Source of the DNA: Deltaproteobacteria bacterium
Lineage (GTDB): Bacteria > Desulfobacterota > Desulfobulbia > Desulfobulbales > Desulfurivibrionaceae
Direction of reading: 5' to 3'
DNA: 36,057 nt
Assembly (NCBI GenBank): GCA_026388735.1
Contig: JAPLJG010000014.1
Location: 3,496-39,552 of the forward strand
Positions 16,648 to 24,428 of the stretch are shown in pieces; within the stretch, counting starts at the first letter, position 1; each line of letters opens with the position of its first letter. The translations under genes were made by a program, and so were the position numbers. The notes beneath the pieces are model-generated. The model did not search any database and was not told the origin of the DNA. It saw only the letters and a list, made by a program, of their open reading frames with translations.

Positions 16648-17343
16648 ATGCAAACAAGAGAAAACGCAGTGCGCCATCTCATCGAGATCAAGGATATCGG
16701 CAAGGATTACCAGGCCGGGGCAAACACGGTGAGCGCCATCCGGCACATGAACTTTCAAGTGGATGACGGTGAGTTCATCAGCATCATGGGCCAGTCCGGC
16801 TCCGGGAAAAGCACTCTGTTGGCCGTGCTGGGCGGGCTCAACCATCCGAGCCGGGGGCAGGTTTTGGTCGATTCCCTGGATGTCTATGGTCTGAGCAGCG
16901 AACAGCGGGCTGATTTTCGCAGCGAGTATATCGGCATTATTTTTCAATCCTTCCAGCTCATCCCCTACCTAACGGTTTTGGAAAACATCAAGCTGCCCAT
17001 GGCCATCACCGGGATCTCCGCCAAGGAGCAAGATGCCATGGCCCACTCGGTTTTGGAAAAAGTGGGGCTTGGGGCCAAGGCCGAGCGTTTGCCGGATCAG
17101 CTTTCCGGCGGCGAGCAGGAACGGGTCGCCATTGCCAGGGCCATTGTCAACCGGCCTCCCATCCTGTTGGCCGACGAGCCCACCGGCAGCCTGGACAGCG
17201 AGACCGCCGAAGGGGTTATGGCTCTGCTCCGCCAGTTGAACAAGGAAGGGTTGACCATCATCATGGTGACCCATAACCCAGACGCCTGCCGCCATGGCGA
17301 CCGAACCATCCTGGTCCGGGACGGGCTCTGTCTGGCCCAGTGA
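16648..17343 (+). CDS. LolD/MacB-like ABC transporter ATP-binding protein
   Basis: 231 residues. ATG 16648, preceded by AAGGAG, lies 9 bases after the permease stop. Walker A GQSGSGKS (48-55), Q-loop near Gln100, ABC signature LSGGEQ (152-157), Walker B LLADEP (173-178) followed by TGSLDS, H-loop His209 (MVTHNP). The Thr-Gly-Ser-Leu-Asp after Walker B and overall size match the LolD/MacB/FtsE group. It energises the preceding permease. Last gene of the sigma-54 operon; downstream GGTTTTTTT (from 17351) may end the transcript, though no strong stem is visible. Confidence 0.92.
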   Translation: MQTRENAVRHLIEIKDIGKDYQAGANTVSAIRHMNFQVDDGEFISIMGQSGSGKSTLLAVLGGLNHPSRGQVLVDSLDVYGLSSEQRADFRSEYIGIIFQSFQLIPYLTVLENIKLPMAITGISAKEQDAMAHSVLEKVGLGAKAERLPDQLSGGEQERVAIARAIVNRPPILLADEPTGSLDSETAEGVMALLRQLNKEGLTIIMVTHNPDACRHGDRTILVRDGLCLAQ

Positions 17344-17362
17344 TTCCGGCGGTTTTTTTAAA

Positions 17363-17406
17363 CAAAGGATAATTACCTTTGACAGTATTCTTCTGATGCT
17401 TATAGA
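17363..17406 (+). promoter_or_regulatory. sigma-70 promoter with overlapping small palindrome
   Basis: -35 TTGACA (17379-17384) and -10 TATAGA (17401-17406) with a 16-base spacer; TAGAAT at 18 is an alternative. CAAAGG (17363-17368) and CCTTTG (17376-17381) form a 6-bp inverted repeat running into the -35, which could be an operator. It drives the binding-protein/chemoreceptor genes, with a leader of about 140 bases. Confidence 0.6.
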
Positions 17407-17553
17407 ATGAATCATTGTGTACGTATTACTCCGTATTCAATTGTGCTTCCGCTGTATGGCAAACGTCTGCGTCGGAAGGTTCCTTGTCGTGCCTGTATGG
17501 GGGTTCCGGGTTATCCGGGAAAAGCATGAAATAATACAGCAAGGAGAAGTGTC

Positions 17554-18447
17554 ATGGGAAGCAGCATGAAGAAGATCGGAATGATGGGTTTGACCCTGTT
17601 GGCCAGCGTCATGTTTGTTGCGGCGGCGCAGGCGGAAATCAAGATCGGCATCCTGGCCCTGCGGGGTGCGCCCAAGGTCATGGAGGAATGGGCCGCCACC
17701 GGGGAGTATCTCACCGGCAAGATGGGCGAGCCGGTTACCATTATGCCCTTGGAGTTTGCGGCCATTGAGCCCATGATCAAGGACGGCAAGATCGATTTCG
17801 TGTTGGCAAACTCTTCTTTTTTTGTGGAGATGGAAAAACTGTACGGAGCCAAGGCTGTGGCCATGCAGATCAATTCGGCGGGCGGTAAGCCGGTCAAGGA
17901 GTTCGGCGGGGTAATCCTTGCCCGCAAGGACAGTCCCATTAATACGATTGCTGACCTCAAGGGCAAGAAATTCATGGTGGTGAAGGCTTCCTCTTTTGGC
18001 GGTGGCCAGATGGCGCTGCGGCTTCTGCTCCAGAACGGCATCGATTACAAGAAGGATTTTGCCGAGTTCAAGGAAGGCGGCAAGCATGACAACGTGGTTC
18101 TCGCCGTGAAAAATGGGGCCATGGATGCCGGCACCGTTCGCACCGACGTCATGGAGGCCATGGCAGCAGAAGGCAAGATCTCCATGGCTGATTTCAAAAT
18201 CATCAACCAAGTCAAAGACAGCTTCCCCTTTGTGCATAGCACCGAGCTGTATCCCGAATGGCCCATGGCTGCGGCAAAGCATGTAGATGCTGCCAAGGTC
18301 AGCAAACTTGCCGAGGCCCTTATCGCGATAAAGCCTGATTCCGATGCGGCAAAAAAAGCTGGGATCCTCGGCTGGGGACCACCTGCTGATTTCAAGAGCG
18401 TACGGGAATGCCTGAAGGCGCTTAAATATGGGGCCTTTGCCAACTGA
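17554..18447 (+). CDS. PhnD-like periplasmic substrate-binding protein
   Basis: 297 residues. ATG 17554 follows AAGGAG by 7 bases. Signal peptide about 1-27 (ends AAAQA), then EIKIGILALRGAP, the first strand of the PhnD/SsuA/transferrin-type binding fold. Later landmarks are KDGKIDFVLANSSFFVEME, the hinge strand FGGVILARKDSPINTIADLKG, and SFPFVHSTELYP. Proteins of this fold bind phosphonate, phosphite or other oxyanions or small organics. No permease or ATPase gene is adjacent. Instead a second binding protein and a chemoreceptor follow, suggesting a sensing role. Ligand not predictable. Confidence 0.88.
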   Translation: MGSSMKKIGMMGLTLLASVMFVAAAQAEIKIGILALRGAPKVMEEWAATGEYLTGKMGEPVTIMPLEFAAIEPMIKDGKIDFVLANSSFFVEMEKLYGAKAVAMQINSAGGKPVKEFGGVILARKDSPINTIADLKGKKFMVVKASSFGGGQMALRLLLQNGIDYKKDFAEFKEGGKHDNVVLAVKNGAMDAGTVRTDVMEAMAAEGKISMADFKIINQVKDSFPFVHSTELYPEWPMAAAKHVDAAKVSKLAEALIAIKPDSDAAKKAGILGWGPPADFKSVRECLKALKYGAFAN

Positions 18448-18476
18448 TCTGTTTGGGGGGCGTTAAGTTTGTGCTG

Positions 18477-18518
18477 ATTTTGCTGGCTGGGGGGGGGTAC
18501 GCCGCCAGCCAGCAAAAT
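18477..18518. terminator. 14-bp perfect hairpin after the first PhnD-like gene
   Basis: ATTTTGCTGGCTGG (18477-18490) and CCAGCCAGCAAAAT (18505-18518) pair perfectly around a G-rich loop. No T tract follows on the plus strand, so it may be a weak terminator, an mRNA-stabilising hairpin that sets the ratio of the two binding proteins, or a protein site. The first ten bases recur as a direct repeat at about 18539-18548. Confidence 0.55.
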
Positions 18519-18618
18519 TATGCGCAGACAGGCGGGGGATTTTGCTGGACCGTTGTTGTGTTCTTCGGGCTTGCCTGCCAAGAACACATTGCTCAGTGCC
18601 AAAAAAAAGGCGGATACC

Positions 18619-19448
18619 TTGCTGATTAAGATTGTTTTGGCCACGATCCTCCTTATTTCCTGCCTCGCAGCCCCGCTGTTTGCCTCAGAAACCTATGTTT
18701 TTGGGGTGCATCCCTATAAAAACCCCGCAGAGCTGGCAATCATCTTCAAGCCCATGATCTCTTTGCTTGAGGCAGAGACCGGGGCAAAAATCTCCTTCCG
18801 GAGCGCCAAGGATTACGAGTCGTTCAATCAGGCTACCCTTAAAGGGGAGATAGATATTTTTTTCATGGGCCCTTCGCCCTACGCCGAACTTTCTGGCCTG
18901 CATCCGGACAAGGTGCGTCTGGTGGCCACGGCTCTCAATAAGGGCAAGCCGACCTTTAAGGGGGTGATTGTGGCCAAAAAAATGGGCCCATCAATTCCCT
19001 GGCCGATCTCAAGGGTAAGAAATTTGCCTTTGGCGACCGCGATTCCGCGCTCTCCTGTTATATCCCGGCGGCAATGCTGATGGATGCGGGGGTTTTTGAT
19101 TCCATGACGTATGATTTTACCGGCAAGCATGAGAACGTGGCTTATTCCGTGCTGCAAGGCAGGCATGATGCAGGCGGTCTTAAGCCGGATGTTGCCGAGA
19201 AATTCATGGCTCAAGGGCTTAAGGTGATCGCCGAGAGCGCCCCTGTGTACGAGCATGTTATTGGTGTTGGCCCTAAAGTTGATGCTGCCACCATGAAAAA
19301 GATCCAAGCTGCCTTGGTCAACTTGAAAGATCCGACGGTGGCTACTTCCATCCAGAAAGAATATACCGGCTTTGCCATTACCAAGCCGAGCGATTATGCC
19401 AATCTGTTTGGCATTATTAAAAAAGTTGATGCCAAGATTTCCAAATAA
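18619..19448 (+). pseudogene. second PhnD-like binding protein, frameshifted in an A7 tract
   Basis: About 276 residues if restored. TTG 18619 with AAGG upstream gives a signal peptide (LLIKIVLATILLISC...LFASE) and the fold start TYVFGVHPYKNPAELAIIF. The frame is right through GVIVAKK, then is lost at A7 (18976-18982). One added A, or a -1 shift, gives AKKNGPINSLADLKGKKFAF and joins the second frame, which runs through AAMLMDAGVFDSMTYDFTGK to the stop at 19448. The rest is undamaged, so the lesion is recent, a base-calling error, or tolerated by slippage. A start at ATG 18520 would add 33 residues without a ribosome site. It lies between the first binding protein and the chemoreceptor. Confidence 0.85.
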
Positions 19449-19491
19449 TTCAAAAGACGCAGGGCGTATATCCATACTAAGGGGATTGTAA

Positions 19492-21117
19492 ATGGCTTCG
19501 AAAAATAAAGGAATTGCCGCCAGGTTTATTCTTATCGTCTCAGTCCTGGCGCAGGGTTTGATGGCCGTGCTGGCGGTGGTTGCTATTTACACCGCCAGTC
19601 ATTCCCAGAGCAAGCAGGCGGATGGGTTTGTCAGTCGGCTCAAGTCCGAGCAAGCCGAGCAGGAAAAGCTGTTGGCCGGGGAGCTGAGGCAGAAGGGGAA
19701 TTCCATCGCCGCTCTTCTTGCCCAGACAGGCTCGGCTCTGATCGTGGGGTATGATTTTGATTCCCTGACCAGGCTTGCCGTTAACGCCAAGGATGACGCC
19801 GATATTGTCTCTGTAGTATTTTATGGCAAGGACAAGGCCGTGGTTGCTCAGGCCAAGGATCAGGAGGAAGCCAAGGAAACTCTGCGCAAGGAAATCCTGT
19901 TCGATGGCAAGACCATCGGATCTGTCGAGGTGGGCTTAAGCTTTGCCGGGGTTGAGAAGAACTCTGCTGAAGTCTCTCGCCGTATCGAGGAGATGGTGCA
20001 GACCACCCAGGAAGAATTGACTTCTTCTTCCTGGCGTTTGGGGATGGTTATCGTTTTTGCCATCGGTGGGGTGGTGGTGGCCCTCTGTTTTGCCGTGTAC
20101 TGGAGTTTGTCTCGTTTTGTCATCACCCCGGTTGGCCGGATTATTAACGGGTTGGAAGACTGTGCCGCCCAGGTTACTTCGGCCTCGGGGCAGCTTTCCG
20201 GCGCAGCGCAGAGCTTGGCTGAAGGCGCCTCCGAAGAGGCGGCTTCCCTGGAAGAGACCTCCGCTTCCCTGGAAGAGGTCTCGACCATGGCCCGTCGCAA
20301 TGCCGATAACGCTGCTGAGTGCAATTCGCTCATGCGCGAGGTGAATGCGGTGATGGGCAAGGCCAATCAGTCCATGGCCGCGCAAACGACAGCCATGGGG
20401 GAAATCTCCAAGGCCAGCGAGCAGACCTCGAAGATCATCAAAACCATTGACGAGATCGCCTTCCAGACCAACCTGCTTGCTCTGAACGCTGCGGTCGAAG
20501 CGGCTCGGGCCGGCGTGGCTGGGGCCGGGTTTGCCGTGGTCGCCGATGAGGTCCGCAATCTAGCCATGCGGGCGGCGGAAGCGGCTCGGAGCACTGCAGA
20601 TCTTATTGAAGGTACCGTGAAAAAAGTGAAAGAAGGTGAGGATCTGCTGGTCAGGACCAACGATGATTTCTGCGAAGTTGCTGAGGTGGCGGCCAAGGTT
20701 GGCAGTCTGGTGGATGAAATCGCTGTTGCTTCCAATGAGCAGACCAAGGGGCTTGATCAGGTCAACACAGCGATACGCGAGATCGACCGCGTCACCCAGC
20801 AAACCGCAGCCAGCTCGGAAGAAGCGGCCAGTGCCTCGGAAGAGCTGAGCGCTCAGGCCGAGTACATGAAGAAGTATGTGGATGATCTGGACCATCTGGT
20901 CAGCGGCAGTGGGGCCTCCGGCGCTGGTGCGGGGAAATCCGGGGCAACGGCAAAAATGGGGCGGCCGACAAGCAGGAAGTCCACCCCTGCCCTGACCGCA
21001 TCTCCCGCCGCAAAGACGGCAGGAAAGAAACCCAAGGTCATTGCCGCCCCGGCTTCAGGGAAGAAAACAGGCAAGGATGTTATTCCTTTTGATGAGGATG
21101 CGTTCGAGGATTTTTAG
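19492..21117 (+). CDS. methyl-accepting chemotaxis protein
   Basis: 541 residues. ATG 19492 follows AAGGGG. TM1 about 12-33, a periplasmic ligand domain of about 150 residues (34-182, probably a single Cache-like fold), TM2 about 183-205, a short HAMP-like stretch, then a long cytoplasmic coiled coil. The conserved signalling tip is at about 318-358 ([36 protein letters not shown]), where CheA and CheW dock. The Glu/Ala/Ser-rich repeats before and after are methylation regions. A 65-residue Ala/Pro/Lys linker ends in the acidic FDEDAFEDF, a common delta-group tail possibly used by CheR/CheB. The upstream binding proteins may present ligand to it. Confidence 0.93.
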   Translation: MASKNKGIAARFILIVSVLAQGLMAVLAVVAIYTASHSQSKQADGFVSRLKSEQAEQEKLLAGELRQKGNSIAALLAQTGSALIVGYDFDSLTRLAVNAKDDADIVSVVFYGKDKAVVAQAKDQEEAKETLRKEILFDGKTIGSVEVGLSFAGVEKNSAEVSRRIEEMVQTTQEELTSSSWRLGMVIVFAIGGVVVALCFAVYWSLSRFVITPVGRIINGLEDCAAQVTSASGQLSGAAQSLAEGASEEAASLEETSASLEEVSTMARRNADNAAECNSLMREVNAVMGKANQSMAAQTTAMGEISKASEQTSKIIKTIDEIAFQTNLLALNAAVEAARAGVAGAGFAVVADEVRNLAMRAAEAARSTADLIEGTVKKVKEGEDLLVRTNDDFCEVAEVAAKVGSLVDEIAVASNEQTKGLDQVNTAIREIDRVTQQTAASSEEAASASEELSAQAEYMKKYVDDLDHLVSGSGASGAGAGKSGATAKMGRPTSRKSTPALTASPAAKTAGKKPKVIAAPASGKKTGKDVIPFDEDAFEDF

Positions 21118-21218
21118 AAGACAAAGGCTCTTGTGAAAGTCATCGCCCAGGCGAAAGCCGAAATGATGACGATGCTGCTATGTAGGATTTTTGCAAGAGG
21201 CTAGCAATAAAAGAACTG

Positions 21219-21264
21219 AAGACAAAGAAGGCCGGGAGCATCTGCTTCCGGCCTTCTTTGTCTT
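21219..21264. terminator. bidirectional terminator between the chemoreceptor and ribF
   Basis: A 22-bp nearly perfect stem (21219-21240 with 21243-21264, one G-T pair) around a 2-base loop, between convergent genes. The ribF stop codon lies at its right edge. The minus-strand downstream sequence is T-rich (TTCAGTTCTTTTATT), so it serves ribF best. Confidence 0.85.
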
Positions 21265-22237
21265 AGCGGTTGTATTTCTCTTCGCAGGACAGGCGGATTT
21301 CCTTTTGGGCATCCGCAAGAACCTTCTTGGCGTCGGCCACGTCCTGGTTGATCTGGCTGGCCAGTTCTTCCGGCCCGGAAAACTTTTTTTCTCCGCGCAG
21401 GAAGCGGAGTAGGTTGATCTTGATCGGCTTGCCGTAGATGTCCTTGTTGAAATCGAAGATATGGGTTTCGGCGGAAAGCTGGCTCCCGGCAAAGGTCGGG
21501 TTGTAACCGATGTTGAGCACGCCGCCGTAGCATTTGCCGCCGTAGATCACCTGGGTAACATACACGCCCAGGCGGGGGCAGAGATCCTCCTCGGCAATGG
21601 TCAGGTTGGCGGTGGGGAAGCCCAGCAGCGGGCCGCCGCGCTGCTGGCCCATTTTGACCTCGCCTCGAATCTGGTAGTAGCGCCCCAGCAGTTTCTTGAC
21701 ATCGCTCATCTTGCCAAGGCCCACAAGCTCTCGGATTTTGGTGCTGCTGGCCAGCATATCCCCTACATAATAGGGTTCCACCACCGAGACCGAGAAGCCT
21801 TTGGCCTCGCCTTGCGCCTGGAGAAAGGGGATGTCGCCCTGGCGGCTCTTGCCAAAGGCATAGTCGTACCCAACCACCAGCTCCTGAACGCCGATGGTCT
21901 TGCGCAAGACCTCATCCACAAAGGTCTCGGCCGGGGTGTTGGCAAATTCCTTGGTAAAGGGCAGGATGATCAGCGCGTCGATATTGGCCAGGGCGATGAG
22001 TTCTTTTTTCTGTTCTAGGGTGGAAATGAGCTTAAGACCGATGTCGGGCCGGACCACCTTGAGCGGATGCGGTTCAAAGGTGACGGCCACACTGGCGCCT
22101 TTGTTCCGATAGGCGCGGCTCACCACCTCGGAGAAGAGAATCTGATGGCCCAGGTGGACGCCGTCAAAATTGCCGATGGTGACTGCGGCCTTGGGAAAAG
22201 GACCTGGGATGTCGTTGATATTCGTGTATATGTCCAT
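21263..22237 (-). CDS. ribF: bifunctional riboflavin kinase / FAD synthetase
   Basis: Makes FMN from riboflavin and then FAD. 324 residues from ATG 22237 (MDIYTNINDIPGPFP); codons further upstream run into the dispersed repeat and are rejected. The N-terminal nucleotidyl-transfer domain has AAVTIGNFDGVHLGHQ, FEPHP and SSTKIRELV. The C-terminal kinase domain has GGPLLGFPTANL and LGVYVTQV, then NIGYNPTF. Length and order are normal. The gene is on the minus strand, with repeat copy B starting 30 bases upstream of its start codon. Confidence 0.95.
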   Translation of the reverse strand: MDIYTNINDIPGPFPKAAVTIGNFDGVHLGHQILFSEVVSRAYRNKGASVAVTFEPHPLKVVRPDIGLKLISTLEQKKELIALANIDALIILPFTKEFANTPAETFVDEVLRKTIGVQELVVGYDYAFGKSRQGDIPFLQAQGEAKGFSVSVVEPYYVGDMLASSTKIRELVGLGKMSDVKKLLGRYYQIRGEVKMGQQRGGPLLGFPTANLTIAEEDLCPRLGVYVTQVIYGGKCYGGVLNIGYNPTFAGSQLSAETHIFDFNKDIYGKPIKINLLRFLRGEKKFSGPEELASQINQDVADAKKVLADAQKEIRLSCEEKYNR

Positions 22238-22267
22238 GGTAATAGGCGTCCTGGTTGTGTGTGCCCC

Positions 22268-22419
22268 GTAACTATCCAGCAGCACCGCATCTGGTTTGTT
22301 ATCGGCCTGCTTGCATACCAATGTATAGCTCCCAGGCCTCTGCCGCGCATCTGCGGCACTGCTGAATAGTTACGCTACCGTGGTTTCTCTCACGTTCTGG
22401 CGCCAAGCTGGATAGTTAC
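22268..22419. repeat. dispersed structured repeat, copy B
   Basis: Outer stem GTAACTA (22268-22274) / TAGTTAC (22367-22373); internal loop TC/AA; second stem CAGCAG (22277-22282) / CTGCTG (22359-22364). Inner helix GGCCTG/CAGGCC capped by ATAC-CAAT-GTAT, and TGCCGC-GCATCT-GCGGCA. A second right arm GCTGGATAGTTAC (22407-22419) is a perfect 13-base complement of the left arm (22268-22280), so two alternative closings are possible. It lies between the ribF start and the tRNA-Leu promoter. Confidence 0.85.
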
Positions 22420-22499
22420 GTGCCCACACAATAGGCGACAACCTTGAAAAGGTCAAGCTGCCGCCGAGATGGATTTTTTGGGGCCGTGGGTAATTTGTC

Positions 22500-22529
22500 T
22501 TGACAAACACCACACGAAAAAATTATTAT
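22500..22529 (+). promoter_or_regulatory. promoter of the tRNA-Leu gene
   Basis: -35 TTGACA (22500-22505), then TATTAT (22524-22529) after an 18-base spacer (TTATTA at 17). The tRNA begins about 17 bases after the -10. A good match to sigma-70 consensus. Confidence 0.75.
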
Positions 22530-22545
22530 CGCCTCTCACTGATGT

Positions 22546-22632
22546 GCCGAAGTGGCGGAATTGGTAGACGCGCTAGGTTCAGGGCCTAGTGGGGGTTTCC
22601 TCGTGGAAGTTCGAGTCTTCTCTTCGGCACCA
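22546..22632 (+). tRNA. tRNA-Leu (anticodon CAG)
   Basis: Class II tRNA of 87 bases including encoded CCA. Acceptor stem GCCGAAG/CTTCGGC with discriminator A and CCA (22630-22632). The anticodon stem CTAGG/CCTAG surrounds loop TTCAGGG, with anticodon CAG at 22580-22582, reading CUG. It has a long variable arm and a T arm with GTTCGAGTC. It has its own promoter and terminator and no neighbouring tRNA. Confidence 0.96.
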
Positions 22633-22662
22633 TCTTGAAAATGTTTTCGCGGTGAAAAATCT

Positions 22663-22691
22663 GGTCATGCTTCGGCATGGCCTTTTTTTTT
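22663..22691 (+). terminator. intrinsic terminator after tRNA-Leu
   Basis: GGTCATGC, TTCG tetraloop, GCATGGCC (one T-G pair), followed directly by nine T (22683-22691). Textbook form. Confidence 0.92.
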
Positions 22692-22771
22692 GCCGTGCGC
22701 AACGGTTTGGCGCGCTTGGATGCCAATAGCGTCTGGTGTTTTGCTCTCTGCGGCGTCTGCCTCTCTTTTTG

Positions 22772-22802
22772 TTGACCTGGGAGGGGGGAGCCGTGCTATA
22801 CT
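22772..22802 (+). promoter_or_regulatory. candidate promoter for motA-motB-rhomboid
   Basis: TATACT (22797-22802) preceded by TG in the extended -10 position. TTGACC (22772-22777) lies 19 bases upstream, a slightly long spacer. About 45 bases before motA. Confidence 0.5.
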
Positions 22803-22845
22803 GGGACATTTCCCCCTTGGATAACTCAACGGAGTCGCAGAGCAT

Positions 22846-23625
22846 ATGGATATAGCTACCCTTATCGGCCTGTTTATGGGCTTCGGGGCCGTGATTGGCG
22901 GCCAGCTTCTTGAAGGCGGCCACATCGACGCCCTAATTCAGCCCACCGCAGCCCTGATTGTTTTGGGGGGAACGTTTGGCGCAACCTTTGTCTCCTTTCC
23001 CATCCAAGATCTTCTGCGCGCCTTCAGCAGCGCGGCCACGGCTTTTTTTCCCCAGGAGGAAGACCCGGAGGATCTGATCGGCAAGCTGGTCGGTTTTGCC
23101 AGCACCGCCAGGAAGAACGGTCTGATCACCCTGGAGCAGGACGCGCAGCGGGTCAAGGACCGTTTTCTGGGCCAGGGGTTGGAAATGGTGGTGGACGGCA
23201 TGGACCCCGAGGAGGTCATGGCGGTTCTGCAGATCGAACTCACCAATTTCGAAGAGCGCCATAAGGTCAGTGCCGAGGTGTTTGAGGCTGCTGGCGGCTT
23301 TGCCCCGACCATCGGTATCATCGGCGCGGTTTTGGGCTTGATCCATGTAATGAACAATCTCTCTGACACCTCCAAGCTTGGCGCGGGAATCGCCGTGGCC
23401 TTTGTGGCCACGATCTATGGCCTGATGACCGCCAACATTGTCTGTATCCCCATCAGCACCAAACTCAAGAAACGATTGAAAGAACAGATTCTCCAACGGG
23501 AAATAGTGATCGAGGGTCTTCTTGCCATCCAAAAAGGCGAGAACCCCCGGATGATCGAAAAACGTCTGCGGGGCTTCACCCTGACCAGCGGGGTCCTGAT
23601 CTACAGTCGAGGTGGAGGTGGTTGA
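22846..23625 (+). CDS. motA: flagellar motor stator protein MotA
   Basis: 259 residues, four membrane segments (about 3-20, 33-52, 150-172, 180-200) and a large cytoplasmic loop between TM2 and TM3 that contacts FliG. Family marks include the N-terminal GFGAVIGG, QPTAALIVLGGTFGAT and the TM3 region GGFAPTIGIIGAVLGLIHVM. With MotB it forms the ion channel that powers flagellar rotation. The gene is followed by motB with a one-base overlap. It shows that the organism is, or was, flagellated; no other flagellar gene is in the window. Confidence 0.95.
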   Translation: MDIATLIGLFMGFGAVIGGQLLEGGHIDALIQPTAALIVLGGTFGATFVSFPIQDLLRAFSSAATAFFPQEEDPEDLIGKLVGFASTARKNGLITLEQDAQRVKDRFLGQGLEMVVDGMDPEEVMAVLQIELTNFEERHKVSAEVFEAAGGFAPTIGIIGAVLGLIHVMNNLSDTSKLGAGIAVAFVATIYGLMTANIVCIPISTKLKKRLKEQILQREIVIEGLLAIQKGENPRMIEKRLRGFTLTSGVLIYSRGGGG

Positions 23626-24425
23626 TGAGCAGACCAAAAAGAAAAAAAGCCCATGAGAAGGAACCGAACCTGGAGCGGTGGCTTGTTTCTTATGCGGATT
23701 TCATCACCCTGCTTTTTGCCGTCTTTGTAATGCTTTACGCCATGTCCATCGTGGACCAGAAAAAAATGGAAGAGGTGCAGGCCTCCATCCAATCCTCTTT
23801 CTCAGGGCCTCAAACCTTAACTCCGGCGCTCAAGGTTATCGGCAACAAGGACTTTGGCTTGATCCCCGAAGCGGTGGAGCAGCCGGTGCCGTCACAGTCT
23901 CAGGCCCAGGATGAGGCCGCTGCCGCTGCCGAGGCCCAGGAATTCAGCGAGATCAAGAAAGAGGTCCAGGATAATCTTCAAGGATACGGCGCAAAGAATG
24001 AGGTGCAGTTGACCATCAACGAGCGCGGCCTGGTGATCAGCCTGAAAGAGGCGGGGTTCTTCCCCTCCGGCACTGCCCAGGTGCAGCCGGCAGCGTTGCC
24101 TCTGCTGGACAAGATCGCCAGCTCCATTTCCCGCTATGACAATACCCTGCGCATCGAGGGGCACACCGATAATGTGGCAATCAAATCCGTGGCCTTTCCC
24201 TCGAACTGGGAACTCTCCACGGCCCGCGCCAACAGCATTGTTCACTATCTCATCGAGAGGCACGGCTTTAAGGGCGCCAAGCTGTCCGTGACCGGGTATG
24301 GCGAATATCGGCCCATCGCGAATAATGCCACCGAAGAAGGCCGCAAGCTCAATCGGCGGGTTGATATTGTCATGCTCTCCAAGAAGGGAGCCCAGGGTGA
24401 GGCGTTGAAATTCGGCGGGGAATAG
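23625..24425 (+). CDS. motB: flagellar motor stator protein MotB
   Basis: 266 residues. ATG 23625 overlaps the motA stop (TGATG), implying translational coupling. Basic N-terminus (1-12), one membrane segment (about 21-42) with the essential ion-binding aspartate Asp25 in SYADFITLLFAVFVMLYA, a plug/linker rich in Ala, Gln and Glu (about 85-105), then a C-terminal OmpA/MotB peptidoglycan-binding domain (about 140-262) with IEGHTDN, NWELSTARA and LNRRVDIVM. Ion type (H+ or Na+) is not decided by these residues. Confidence 0.95.
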   Translation: MSRPKRKKAHEKEPNLERWLVSYADFITLLFAVFVMLYAMSIVDQKKMEEVQASIQSSFSGPQTLTPALKVIGNKDFGLIPEAVEQPVPSQSQAQDEAAAAAEAQEFSEIKKEVQDNLQGYGAKNEVQLTINERGLVISLKEAGFFPSGTAQVQPAALPLLDKIASSISRYDNTLRIEGHTDNVAIKSVAFPSNWELSTARANSIVHYLIERHGFKGAKLSVTGYGEYRPIANNATEEGRKLNRRVDIVMLSKKGAQGEALKFGGE

Positions 24426-24428
24426 CCG

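Noticed and set aside
14158-16947. Open frame of over 900 codons on the minus strand across the sigma-54 operon
   Set aside because: It is antisense to five well-supported genes, has no ribosome site or recognisable domain, and its composition is a codon-bias shadow.
17457-17472. TGGCAAACGTCTGCG as a sigma-54 promoter before the first PhnD-like gene
   Set aside because: The GG to GC distance is 9 instead of 10 and the -12 element lacks TTGC; the TTGACA/TATAGA pair upstream is better.
21118-21218. Structured RNA in the stretch after the chemoreceptor gene (GTCATC/GATGAC around GGC-GAAA-GCC)
   Set aside because: Helices are short and there is no second copy or other support; probably an ordinary 3' untranslated region.
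22546-22632. Attachment site or integrated element at tRNA-Leu
   Set aside because: No integrase gene and no duplicated tRNA 3' end were seen in the window.
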